Positions 1-6,030 of a stretch of DNA of 6,822 nucleotides are shown piece after piece. Every line of letters begins with the position of its first letter. The first letter of the stretch is position 1. The notes under the pieces were generated by a model. It was given only the letters and a program-made list of their open reading frames with translations. It had not been told where the DNA came from and did not search any database. This DNA is from an uncultured Pseudorhodobacter sp. Its GTDB lineage: Bacteria > Pseudomonadota > Alphaproteobacteria > Rhodobacterales > Rhodobacteraceae. The stretch is from contig CAMFIX010000165.1 in the NCBI GenBank assembly GCA_945952425.1, forward strand, positions 1 through 6,822, given 5' to 3'. Made by a program: the position numbers and the translations under genes.

Positions 1-1056
1 GGGCGCCAGCACGACGAGGAATCCCATGACGAACAGCGCATGCAGCATCCCCGCCACCGGCCCATGCGCCCCGGAATTGTGGTTGGTCACCGTGCGCGCC
101 ACCGCCCCCGTGGCCACCACCCCGCCAAAGAGCGCCACGGCGACATTGGCCGCACCCTCGGCGAAAAGCTCTACTGTCGGGCGGTGCCTTTTGCCTGAAA
201 GCCCATCGGCCACCTCGGCCGACAAGAGCCCGGTGATCGCGCCCAAGAGGCTGAACTGCAAGGCGAAAGGCAGGGCGGCGCGGATCGCCTCGATCCGCAG
301 GTCGGGCAGGATCGGGGCGGGCAGAAAGCGGGGGAGGGGGCCGAAACGGTCGGCCACCAGCTCGACCCGCAGGCCGGCCAGGTGACTGGCCAGCGTCATG
401 CCGATGACCGCGATCAAGAGGTTGGGCCAGGCCGGGCGCCAGGCCTTGATCGCCTGCATCAGCGCGATGGTCAGGAGCGCGAGGCCAAGCGCGGCGGGGT
501 TCGCCGTCTCGCGCGCGGCCCAGAGGGCGGCGAGCTTGTCCAGCACCGCGGCAGGCTCTGGCCCCGCCAGCGTGATGCCGGTCAGGCCCTTGATCTGGCT
601 GGTCAGGATGATGGCCGCGATCCCGGTGCTGAAGCCCACGGTCACCGGATAGGGCAGGAAGCGGATGTAGCGCCCCAGCCGGAGCGCCGAGGCCGCCATC
701 AGGATCACCCCGGTCAGGAAGGTGGCCGTCATCAACCCCGCCTCGCCCAGCTGGTGCAGGCAGCCCGAGACGCCGACGATGAAGGCCCCCGCGGGCCCCC
801 CGATCTGATAGCGCGACCCGCCGAGGGCCGAGATCAGAAAGCCGCCGACGATGGCGGTAAACAGCCCCCGCTCGGGCCCGAGCCCGCTTGCGATGGCGAT
901 GGCCATCGACAGCGGCAGGGCGACGATGGCCACGGTCAGCCCCGCCAGCGCATCGGCCCGAAAGGCACGCAGGCCATAGCCTTCGCGCAGCACGGTCACG
1001 AGTTTGGGGCGGAACGGGTCCGTCCCTTGGGCGGGAGGAGAAGACGTCTCCGACAT
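1..1056 (-). CDS. SulP/SLC26-family anion transporter, N-terminal 352 residues (3' end outside window)
   Basis: This is an inner-membrane transporter of the SulP (COG0659) family, which moves sulfate, bicarbonate, dicarboxylates or similar anions; the substrate cannot be read from sequence. The frame is open from ATG 1056 to the window edge. Family marks seen: the TM1 region with LAGLTVAIVALPLSMAIAIA (38-57), GGSRYQIGGPAGAF (79-92, the TM3 anion-site segment), LPYPVTVGFSTGIA (134-147), SAEVADGLSGKRHR (279-292), VELFAEGAANV (295-305) and ATGAVARTVTN (315-325). Hydrophobic segments alternate throughout. The usual Glu of the TM8 'AIESLLSA' stretch is replaced here by Thr275 (AITGLLSA). Full-length relatives have about 500-600 residues, so a C-terminal STAS domain, if present, lies outside. 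The gene lies 85 nt downstream of truA on the same strand, with a hairpin right before the start codon. The family call is firm; the subfamily is not. Confidence 0.93.
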   Translation of the reverse strand, partial: MSETSSPPAQGTDPFRPKLVTVLREGYGLRAFRADALAGLTVAIVALPLSMAIAIASGLGPERGLFTAIVGGFLISALGGSRYQIGGPAGAFIVGVSGCLHQLGEAGLMTATFLTGVILMAASALRLGRYIRFLPYPVTVGFSTGIAAIILTSQIKGLTGITLAGPEPAAVLDKLAALWAARETANPAALGLALLTIALMQAIKAWRPAWPNLLIAVIGMTLASHLAGLRVELVADRFGPLPRFLPAPILPDLRIEAIRAALPFALQFSLLGAITGLLSAEVADGLSGKRHRPTVELFAEGAANVAVALFGGVVATGAVARTVTNHNSGAHGPVAGMLHALFVMGFLVVLAP

Positions 1057-1063
1057 GATGCGC

Positions 1064-1079
1064 CCCCGGTTGCCCGGGG
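1064..1079 (-). promoter_or_regulatory. GNRA-tetraloop hairpin just upstream of the transporter start
   Basis: On the minus strand a perfect 6-bp all-GC stem (CCCCGG / CCGGGG) closes a GCAA loop, a GNRA tetraloop. It ends 7 nt before the ATG at 1056. The only purine-rich, Shine-Dalgarno-like bases in front of the gene (the GGGGG run) are in its 3' arm. A second small stem (GCCT/AGGC, 1079-1090) overlaps it by one base, so the two would compete at that position. A role in limiting initiation is inference. Confidence 0.4.
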
Positions 1080-1141
1080 CCTTTCAAGGCGCGGCGAAAT
1101 GGCCACGTGACAGGGTCTAGGGCGAAACGCCTGAAATTCGG

Positions 1142-1906
1142 TTAACGAAACTCGGCGAAAGGATCGTCCGGGTAAACCACCTTTGTCAAGCAGAGCCCTT
1201 GCGGCGGGGCGACGGGCCCGCAGGCGGCGCGGTCCCGGGCATCGCGGGCGCGGGCGATGTCTTCGGGTTGCCAGCCGCCATGACCGACGCGCACCAGCGA
1301 TCCGACGATGGAGCGCACCTGGTTGTGCAGGAAGGACCGCGCCCGCAGTGCGAAGCGGATCTCTTCGTCCGCGGATGAAATCGTGATCTCGTCCAGGGTC
1401 TTGACCGGCGATTTGGCCTGGCAGAGGGTCGAGCGAAAGGTGGTGAAGTCGTGATGCCCGACGAGATGGCGCGCGCCCGCCTGCATCGCCGCGACATCCA
1501 AGGGCGCCTTGACGTGCCAGACGCGGCCAAGGCTCAGGACCGCGGGTGCGCGGCGGTTCAGGATGCGGAAGAGATAGCGCCGCTCGGTCGCGGAAAAGCG
1601 GGCGTGGAACGTGTCTTCGACGCGCATGGCGGCGCGGATCGCGACGGGATGGGGGCGCAGATGGGCGTTCAGCGCCTCGGCCAGGCGAAAGGGCTCCCAG
1701 TCGCGGGCGAGGTCGGCATGGGCGACCTGGCCCGACCCATGCACCCCGGTGTCGGTCCGCCCCGCGGCCGCGATCGTATGGGCCCCGGGCTCAAGCCGGG
1801 CGAGCGCGGTCTCGATGGCCTCTTGCACCGAGGGCAGGCCGGATTGCCGCTGCCAGCCGGCAAAGGGGGCGCCGTCGTATTCGACGAGAAGGGCAAAGCG
1901 CGGCAT
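1142..1906 (-). CDS. truA: tRNA pseudouridine(38-40) synthase TruA
   Basis: The cytoplasmic enzyme isomerises uridine to pseudouridine at positions 38-40 of the tRNA anticodon arm. The product has 254 residues, close to the family norm (E. coli about 270). Seen: N-terminal LVEYDGAPFAGWQRQ (7-21), the catalytic motif GRTDTGVHG (49-57) with the nucleophile Asp52, FHARFSATERRYLFRI, HDFTTFRSTLCQAKSPVKT and the C-terminal SFLHNQVRSIVGSLVRVG block, all in the normal order. The frame stays open for 81 more codons upstream, but that stretch is low-complexity intergenic sequence with repeats. ATG 1906 has AGGAG at 1911-1915, 4 nt away, and gives the standard N-terminus. The gene is divergent from ycjX and 85 nt upstream of the transporter gene; no clear terminator separates it from the latter. 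Confidence 0.97.
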   Translation of the reverse strand: MPRFALLVEYDGAPFAGWQRQSGLPSVQEAIETALARLEPGAHTIAAAGRTDTGVHGSGQVAHADLARDWEPFRLAEALNAHLRPHPVAIRAAMRVEDTFHARFSATERRYLFRILNRRAPAVLSLGRVWHVKAPLDVAAMQAGARHLVGHHDFTTFRSTLCQAKSPVKTLDEITISSADEEIRFALRARSFLHNQVRSIVGSLVRVGHGGWQPEDIARARDARDRAACGPVAPPQGLCLTKVVYPDDPFAEFR

Positions 1907-1944
1907 GGCTCTCCTGCAGGCGGCGATCCGGCGCCGCCCGTGCC

Positions 1945-2000
1945 GCGGGGGTTTCACACCCCCGCACCCCCGTGGAGTATTTGAGCCAATGTGAAAGGGG
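1945..2000 (-). repeat. Hairpin-plus-core intergenic repeat, truA-side copy
   Basis: Two parts are seen. The hairpin at 1945-1965 has a perfect 8-bp stem (GCGGGGGT / ACCCCCGC) and a TTCAC loop. The core at 1966-2000, read toward truA, begins CCCCTTTCACATTGG, continues CTCAAATACTCC and ends GGGGGT. The core matches the ycjX-side copy at about 28 of 35 aligned positions by hand. Reading toward truA, the core comes first, then the hairpin, then the gene. I recall similar hairpin + GGAGTATTT elements scattered through Rhodobacteraceae genomes, but I have not verified that. Confidence 0.7.
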
Positions 2001-2270
2001 AAGAGGGCGCGAATGGGGGGCGGGAGCAGGGGGCGGCCCGGTCGCGGGGTCCGGGACAGGCGCGCGCGCCACCTGCGGGATGCGGCCCATGTCGCGCAAG
2101 TCGCGGGTCGAGTGCGGGCTTGCCCTCCGACCATCGCGGCGCGCACCAAGGCGCCCGGCTGCCGAGAGGCTTGGAAGACACCCCGACCGCCCCGGCGCCC
2201 TTGTCGCGGCCTTCGCCCTCCCGTCCAGCCCCGGCGCCCTTCGCGACCGTTCTGCCTCCCAAGCGCCCCC

Positions 2271-2327
2271 CCCCTTTCAACTTGCCCAAATACTCCGGTG
2301 GGGTCCGGGGAGGCGGCGCCTCCCCGG
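2271..2327 (+). repeat. Hairpin-plus-core intergenic repeat, ycjX-side copy
   Basis: The core at 2271-2304 begins CCCCTTTCAACTTGCC, continues CAAATACTCC and ends GGGGT. The adjoining hairpin at 2305-2327 has a perfect 10-bp stem (CCGGGGAGGC / GCCTCCCCGG) and a GGC loop. It is an inverted copy of the truA-side unit, so it reads toward ycjX in the same relative orientation as the other reads toward truA. The hairpin arms differ in sequence between copies while the stem is kept, and beyond the hairpin both copies show a loosely similar CCTGC..AGGCGGC stretch near the gene. No T-tract follows, so it is not a convincing terminator. Confidence 0.7.
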
Positions 2328-2351
2328 GGGTGCCGCCTGCGCAGGGGGCTG

Positions 2352-2378
2352 TTGCCGGGCGCATTTCGTGCTTATGTA
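2352..2378 (+). promoter_or_regulatory. Possible weak promoter for the ycjX operon
   Basis: A TTGCCG (2352-2357) and a TATGTA (2373-2378) lie 15 nt apart, about 27 nt before the proposed TTG start and inside the only comparatively AT-rich patch of this region. Spacing and matches are both below the sigma-70 ideal, so this is a tentative placement by position and composition. Confidence 0.25.
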
Positions 2379-2390
2379 GCGGAAAACGGC

Positions 2391-2397
2391 GGAAAGG
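2391..2397 (+). promoter_or_regulatory. Ribosome binding site selecting the TTG start of ycjX
   Basis: GGAAAGG lies 7 nt before TTG 2405. No ATG or GTG in frame closer to the P-loop has a comparable site. Starting here gives a protein of the normal YcjX length, which is why this start is preferred to the far-upstream ATG at 1991. Confidence 0.6.
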
Positions 2398-2404
2398 TCG
2401 GGAT

Positions 2405-3793
2405 TTGAGCGGTTTGGGCGATCTGGCGGAAGGCTTCCTGCGCGGCGTGGCGGGGTTGGCCTTGCCCGATCCGGTGGTGCGGCTCGGCGTCACCGGCCTG
2501 TCGCGCGCCGGAAAGACGGTCTTCATCACCAGCCTGGTCGCGAACCTCCTGGAGCGGGGGCGGATGGTGCAGCTGGCGCCCTCCGGCCGGATCGAGACGG
2601 TGCTTCTGCAGCCTGAGCCCGACATGACCCTGCCGCGCTTCGCCTATGAGGACCATCTCGCCGCCCTGACCGGCGACAGCCCGCATTGGCCGGACAGCAC
2701 GCGGGCGGTGTCGGAGCTGCGCCTGTCTTTCCGCTATCGGCCCGAGGGGCTGGCCTCGGTGCTGGGCCCGCGCGTCCTGCACCTGGATATCGTGGACTAC
2801 CCGGGCGAATGGCTGCTGGACCTCTCTCTGCTGGAAAAGTCCTACGAGGATTGGGCCGAAAGCGTGCTGTCCCGCATCGCCGCCCGGCCCGAGGCGCGGG
2901 AGTATCTGGCGCTTGCCAGGGCCGAGGATGGTGCGCTGACCCTGGACGAGCCCCGCGCCATCGCCTTGGCCGAGGCCTTCACCGCCTATCTTCACGCCGC
3001 GCGGCGGGCGGGCTGGGCCGATTGCACGCCGGGGCGGTTCCTTTTGCCGGGCGACCTTGCGGGCTCTCCGGTGCTGACCTTCGCCCCCCTGCCGCGGCCT
3101 GCCACCTCGGGCGCGGGTTCGCTTTACGCCGCCATGCAGGCGCGGTTCGAGGCCTATAAGGCGCGCGTCGTGCGGCCCTTCTTCCAGACCCATTTCGCCC
3201 GGATCGACAGGCAGGTGGTGCTGATCGACCTGCTTGGCGCCTTGGACCGCGGCCCGCGTGCCGTCGAAGACCTGCGCCGCACCTTGGCCGAGGTGCTGGG
3301 CGCCTTCCGCCCCGGGTTGCGCGGCTGGCTGGATCTGATCCTGGGTGGCAAGCGCGTCGAAAAGATCCTCTTCGCCGCCACCAAGGCCGATCACCTGCAT
3401 CATTCCCAGCACGCCCGCATGACCGCGATCACCGAGGCCCTGCTGGCCGATGCCCGCGCCCGCGCCGATTTCGCGGGCGCCACGACCGCGGCCCTGGCGC
3501 TGGCCTCCTATCGCGCCACGGTCGAGGAAGAGATCGCGCGCGGCGGCGAGGTCTTGCCCGCCGTCAAGGGCCGGCTCGCCGATGGTCGCCTCGTCGCCGC
3601 CTATGCGGGCGAGCTGCCGGAAGACCCCTCGCGCATCCTGTCGCCTGCCCGCAAAGGGGCCGAGGGCTGGATGGGCGCCGATTACAAGATGATGGACTTC
3701 CTGCCCCTGCGCTCCAGCCGCCGGGCCGGGGAAGGGCCTGCCCATATCCGCCTGGACCGGGCGGTGGATTTCCTGATCGGAGACCTGATGTGA
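2405..3793 (+). CDS. ycjX: YcjX-family (DUF463) P-loop NTPase
   Basis: This is a cytoplasmic, Ras-like P-loop NTPase of the YcjX family; its cellular job is not settled. In enterobacteria it is encoded with ycjF and belongs to stress regulons. The 462 residues match E. coli YcjX (about 465). Seen: VRLGVTGLSRAGKTVFITSL (25-44) with Walker A G31-x4-G36-K37-T38; VLHLDIVDYPGEWLLDL (124-140) with D131-Y-P-G134 at the G3/Walker B position; FAATKADHLH with T326-K-A-D329 where Ras-like GTPases have NKxD; and the family C-terminus HIRLDRAVDFLIGD. The TTG start is chosen by its ribosome binding site and family length; an ATG at 1991 would add 138 low-complexity residues across the intergenic repeats. 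The stop overlaps the GTG of the acetyltransferase (GTGA), implying coupled translation. The family call is very secure and the function largely unknown. Confidence 0.95.
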   Translation: MSGLGDLAEGFLRGVAGLALPDPVVRLGVTGLSRAGKTVFITSLVANLLERGRMVQLAPSGRIETVLLQPEPDMTLPRFAYEDHLAALTGDSPHWPDSTRAVSELRLSFRYRPEGLASVLGPRVLHLDIVDYPGEWLLDLSLLEKSYEDWAESVLSRIAARPEAREYLALARAEDGALTLDEPRAIALAEAFTAYLHAARRAGWADCTPGRFLLPGDLAGSPVLTFAPLPRPATSGAGSLYAAMQARFEAYKARVVRPFFQTHFARIDRQVVLIDLLGALDRGPRAVEDLRRTLAEVLGAFRPGLRGWLDLILGGKRVEKILFAATKADHLHHSQHARMTAITEALLADARARADFAGATTAALALASYRATVEEEIARGGEVLPAVKGRLADGRLVAAYAGELPEDPSRILSPARKGAEGWMGADYKMMDFLPLRSSRRAGEGPAHIRLDRAVDFLIGDLM

Positions 3794-4227
3794 TCCTGCG
3801 CGATGCCGATGAAGCCGATCTGCCTGCCGTCGCCCGCATCCTGGGCGCCTGGATCGCCGAGACGCCCTGGATGCCCAAGCTGCACACGGCCGAGGAAGAC
3901 CTGGGCTTCGTCACGGGCCTGCGGGCGGAGGGGCGGATGCGGGTGGCGGCCTTGGGGCCGCGGGCGATCGACGTGGTGGGGTTTCTCGCGCGGCAGGGCG
4001 GCGAGGTGCTGGCGCTTTACGTGGCCGAGGGGGCGCGGGGGCGGGGCATCGGGCGGGCCTTGATGGAGGATGCGATGGCCGAAGAGCCCGAGGGCGGGCT
4101 TTGGACCTTTCAGGCCAATGCCGGGGCGCGGGCGTTCTACGCTGGGCTTGGGCTGGCCGAGGTGATGATGACCGATGGCGAGAACGAAGAGGGCTTGCCG
4201 GATGTGAGGCTGGAATGGAGCCGCTGA
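3790..4227 (+). CDS. GNAT-family N-acetyltransferase
   Basis: This is a small cytoplasmic acyl-CoA-dependent N-acetyltransferase of 145 residues; the substrate is unknown. The fold is recognisable from N-terminal ILRDADEADLPAVARIL (2-18), strand/motif A VLALYVAEGARGRGIGRALM (73-92) with the acetyl-CoA pyrophosphate loop R83-G-R-G86-I-G88, and motif B FQANAGARAFYAGLGL near residues 110-126. The GTG start at 3790 sits 7 nt after GGAG (3779-3782) and shares GTGA with the ycjX stop, while the 3' end overlaps the ycjF start by 13 nt. It is thus embedded between two genes that are usually adjacent. Composition resembles its neighbours, giving no sign of recent transfer. It could modify YcjX, YcjF or an unrelated small molecule; nothing in the sequence decides this. 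Confidence 0.93.
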   Translation: MILRDADEADLPAVARILGAWIAETPWMPKLHTAEEDLGFVTGLRAEGRMRVAALGPRAIDVVGFLARQGGEVLALYVAEGARGRGIGRALMEDAMAEEPEGGLWTFQANAGARAFYAGLGLAEVMMTDGENEEGLPDVRLEWSR

Positions 4228-5168
4228 CCCCTTTGAAGGCGCCTTTGGTCGTGGCGGCCGAGGGCGAGGCCGATCCGGGGCTGGCGCTGCCGGTCGACGG
4301 GGCGCCGGTGCTGCTGCGGATGGGGCGGCGGAGGTCTCCGCTGGCCCGGGTCGGGGCTTGGGTCTTCGGGATGCTGTTCGGGCTGGTGCTGGCGGTCTGG
4401 GCCTGGACCTTCGTCGCGGGGCTCATGGTGAGCTTCCCGCTGCTGGGCTGGGTCGCGGCGGGGCTGATGGCGGCCGCGGGGCTGGTGCTGCTGGTCTGGC
4501 TGGTCGGCGAGGCAAGGGCCTGGGCGCGGCTCGCCCGGATCGAGGGGTTGCGGGCCGAGGCGCAGGGCGTCACCGAGGTGAAGGCGGCGCGGGCGGTGGT
4601 GGCGCGCGTCTCGGCGCTTTACGCCGGGCGGGCCGAGATGTCGGCCGCGCGGGAGAGTCTGGCGCGGCGGGGGGAAGAGGTCTTCGACGCCGATGCGCTG
4701 GTGCACCTGGCCGAGGTGGAGCTGATGGCAGAGCTTGACGCCCAGGCCCGGGCCGAGGTCGAGGCCGCGGCCCGGCAGGTGGCGCTGGTCACCGCGCTGG
4801 TGCCCCTGGCGCTGGCCGATGTCGTGACCGCCCTGGTCGCCAATCTGCGGATGCTGCGGCGGGTGGCGGAGATCTACGGCGGCCGGGCGGGCAGCCTCGG
4901 CGCTTTGCGCCTGATGCGCCGGGTGATGGCGGCGCTGGTGGCCGCGGGGGCCCTGGCGCTGACCGACGACCTGATCGGCTCGGTCGCGGGGGGCGGGATA
5001 TTGTCCAAGGTCTCGCGCCGGTTCGGCGAGGGGGTGGTCAACGGTGCGCTGACGGTGCGCGTGGGGCTCGCCGCGATGGAGGTCTGCCGCCCGCTGCCCT
5101 TCGGGGCTTTGGCGCGACCGGGGACATCGGCCACGGTGAGCCGGGCGCTGGCGGGGTTGTTCGGGTAG
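4215..5168 (+). CDS. ycjF: YcjF-like inner-membrane protein (TIGR01620/DUF697)
   Basis: This is an integral inner-membrane protein of the YcjF/DUF697 family, the usual genomic partner of YcjX, with no established biochemical activity. It has 317 residues, somewhat shorter than E. coli YcjF (about 350). Order: a short N-terminal cytoplasmic stretch with a basic MGRRR (36-40), two hydrophobic segments at about 45-70 and 73-98, an Ala/Glu/Arg-rich helical middle part (100-190), and DUF697 with VPLALADVVTALVANLRMLRRVAEIYGG (split here as 196-215 and 216-223), TDDLIGS and the terminal VRVGLAAMEVCRPLPFG signature (281-297). ATG 4215 has GAGG at 4206-4209, 5 nt away, inside the acetyltransferase gene, so translation is probably coupled. 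The gene converges on pth across a repeat-bearing spacer. Confidence 0.93.
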   Translation: MEPLTPLKAPLVVAAEGEADPGLALPVDGAPVLLRMGRRRSPLARVGAWVFGMLFGLVLAVWAWTFVAGLMVSFPLLGWVAAGLMAAAGLVLLVWLVGEARAWARLARIEGLRAEAQGVTEVKAARAVVARVSALYAGRAEMSAARESLARRGEEVFDADALVHLAEVELMAELDAQARAEVEAAARQVALVTALVPLALADVVTALVANLRMLRRVAEIYGGRAGSLGALRLMRRVMAALVAAGALALTDDLIGSVAGGGILSKVSRRFGEGVVNGALTVRVGLAAMEVCRPLPFGALARPGTSATVSRALAGLFG

Positions 5169-5176
5169 GGGGCACT

Positions 5177-5289
5177 GCCGACTGTGCGGGTAGGCGCCGG
5201 TTTGGCCGCCTCGCCCCGCCGACTGCCGGGGTGCAGTCCTGCCGACTGCGCCCGTGTCGCCTGTCCTGCGGCGTCGCTCCGCCGACTGC
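5177..5289. repeat. Four GCCGACTG copies in a degenerate 64-bp tandem duplication
   Basis: GCCGACTG occurs at 5177-5184, 5218-5225, 5241-5248 and 5281-5288. Alternate copies are 63-64 nt apart (1 to 3, 2 to 4). The stretches 5205-5226 and 5268-5289 agree at 19 of 22 positions, so the array looks like an old tandem duplication of a two-copy unit. GCAGTC at 5233-5238 can pair with GACTGC at 5221-5226 (loop 6) or at 5244-5249 (loop 5), giving two mutually exclusive small hairpins. The array fills the convergent ycjF-pth spacer, where transcripts from both sides should end, but no T-tract follows. Confidence 0.75.
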
Positions 5290-5312
5290 GCGGGCCGGGC
5301 GCGGACCCTGCC

Positions 5313-6011
5313 TTACCCCCGGAACTTCTGCGCCAGGCGTTCCAGCGGGGACAGCGGCTTTTCCGGCTCGGGCGCCGGGGGTTTGGGCAGTTCGGCTTTC
5401 GGCGCCTGCGGGGTGGTTTCCGCCCCTTTGCCCGAGTTCCGCGGCGGGTTCAGCCGCAGCGCCACCGCATTCAGGAACTTCGCCTCCTCGCCCGCCGCAA
5501 GCTCGTTCGCCCCGTCGGAAATGCCCTGCAGCAGGGGCTCCAGCCATTCCCGGTCGGCCTTGGCGAAATCGTGCAGCACGTAAGAGGCCACCAGATCCTT
5601 GTGCCCCGGATGGCCGATGCCGAGCCGGACCCGGCCATAGCCCTCGCCGATCGCCCCATGGATCGAGCGCAACCCGTTGTGCCCGGCATGGCCCCCGCCC
5701 ATCTTGACCCGCACCTTGCCGGGCGCGAGGTCGAGCTCGTCATGCAGCACCACCAGGTCGGAGGGCGCGATCTTCCAGAAGGTCATCGCCGCCTGCACCG
5801 ACCGGCCCGAGGAGTTCATATAGGTCTCGGGTTTCAAGAGCAGAACCTTCTGCCCCGCCAGCCGCCCCTCCGACACCCTGCCGTGGAAATCCTTCCTCCA
5901 GGGTCCGAAGCCATGGTCGGCGGCAATCCGGTCCACCGCCATGAACCCGATGTTGTGCCGGTTGCCGGCATAGTCGGCCCCTGGGTTGCCGAGCCCTGCG
6001 AACAGCTTCAT
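5313..6011 (-). CDS. pth: Peptidyl-tRNA hydrolase
   Basis: The essential cytoplasmic esterase frees tRNA from peptidyl-tRNAs that drop off the ribosome. Active-site residues are all present: N9 in LGNPGADYAGNRHNIGF, catalytic H19, N66 in KPETYMNSSG, D91 in VLHDELDL and N112 in GGGHAGHNGLRSI. The 232 residues exceed E. coli Pth (194) because of a tail: a Pro/Ala/Glu/Lys linker (189-219) and a short charged, probably helical end PLERLAQKFRG (222-232). ATG 6011 is chosen because GGAGG (6017-6021) lies 5 nt ahead; a TTG four codons upstream overlaps that site. The gene lies 64 nt downstream of rplY on the same strand, behind a strong hairpin. Confidence 0.97.
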   Translation of the reverse strand: MKLFAGLGNPGADYAGNRHNIGFMAVDRIAADHGFGPWRKDFHGRVSEGRLAGQKVLLLKPETYMNSSGRSVQAAMTFWKIAPSDLVVLHDELDLAPGKVRVKMGGGHAGHNGLRSIHGAIGEGYGRVRLGIGHPGHKDLVASYVLHDFAKADREWLEPLLQGISDGANELAAGEEAKFLNAVALRLNPPRNSGKGAETTPQAPKAELPKPPAPEPEKPLSPLERLAQKFRG

Positions 6012-6016
6012 GACGC

Positions 6017-6021
6017 CCTCC
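6017..6021 (-). promoter_or_regulatory. Shine-Dalgarno site of pth
   Basis: GGAGG on the minus strand lies 5 nt before ATG 6011. It fixes the start as MKLFAGLGNPG, the usual Pth N-terminus, and excludes the in-frame TTG at 6023, which overlaps the site itself. Confidence 0.75.
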
Positions 6022-6030
6022 AATGCAAAC

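Larger units (their letters stand above)
1907..2404. other. 498-nt divergent intergenic region, no credible gene
   Basis: This stretch separates the divergent truA and ycjX starts. All reading frames stay open over long distances, but the translations are Arg/Pro/Gly/Ala-rich low complexity with no recognisable domain, as expected of very GC-rich non-coding DNA. It contains two inverted hairpin-plus-core repeat units next to the two gene starts, a run of nine C residues at 2266-2274, and a 14-bp direct repeat (GCCCCGGCGCCCTT) at 2189-2202 and 2228-2241. The plus strand is G-rich near 2000-2060 and C-rich near 2180-2280. Both flanking genes should have their promoters here; I cannot place either with confidence. 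Confidence 0.7.

Noticed and set aside
382..1110. Open frame of 242 codons on the plus strand opposite the transporter
   Set aside because: The product is Gly/Arg/Asp/Gln-rich without any fold signal and is antisense to an intact SulP gene.
1907..2149. In-frame 81-codon extension upstream of truA
   Set aside because: No TruA has such an N-terminus; it covers the repeat unit and hairpin, and ATG 1906 has its own AGGAG.
2189..2241. 14-bp direct repeat GCCCCGGCGCCCTT in the truA-ycjX spacer
   Set aside because: Only two copies of a low-complexity GC string, 39 nt apart, without further structure; noted in the intergenic entry but not argued as a site.
1991..2404. In-frame 138-codon extension upstream of the YcjX start
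   Set aside because: Its translation is low-complexity Pro/Arg/Gly/Ala, it runs through the hairpin repeats, and starting at 2405 gives the normal family length with a good ribosome binding site.
2372..3745. Open frame of 457 codons on the minus strand opposite ycjX
   Set aside because: It mirrors the ycjX codons in very GC-rich DNA; the Gly/Gln/Arg-rich product has no domain and ycjX has clear family motifs.
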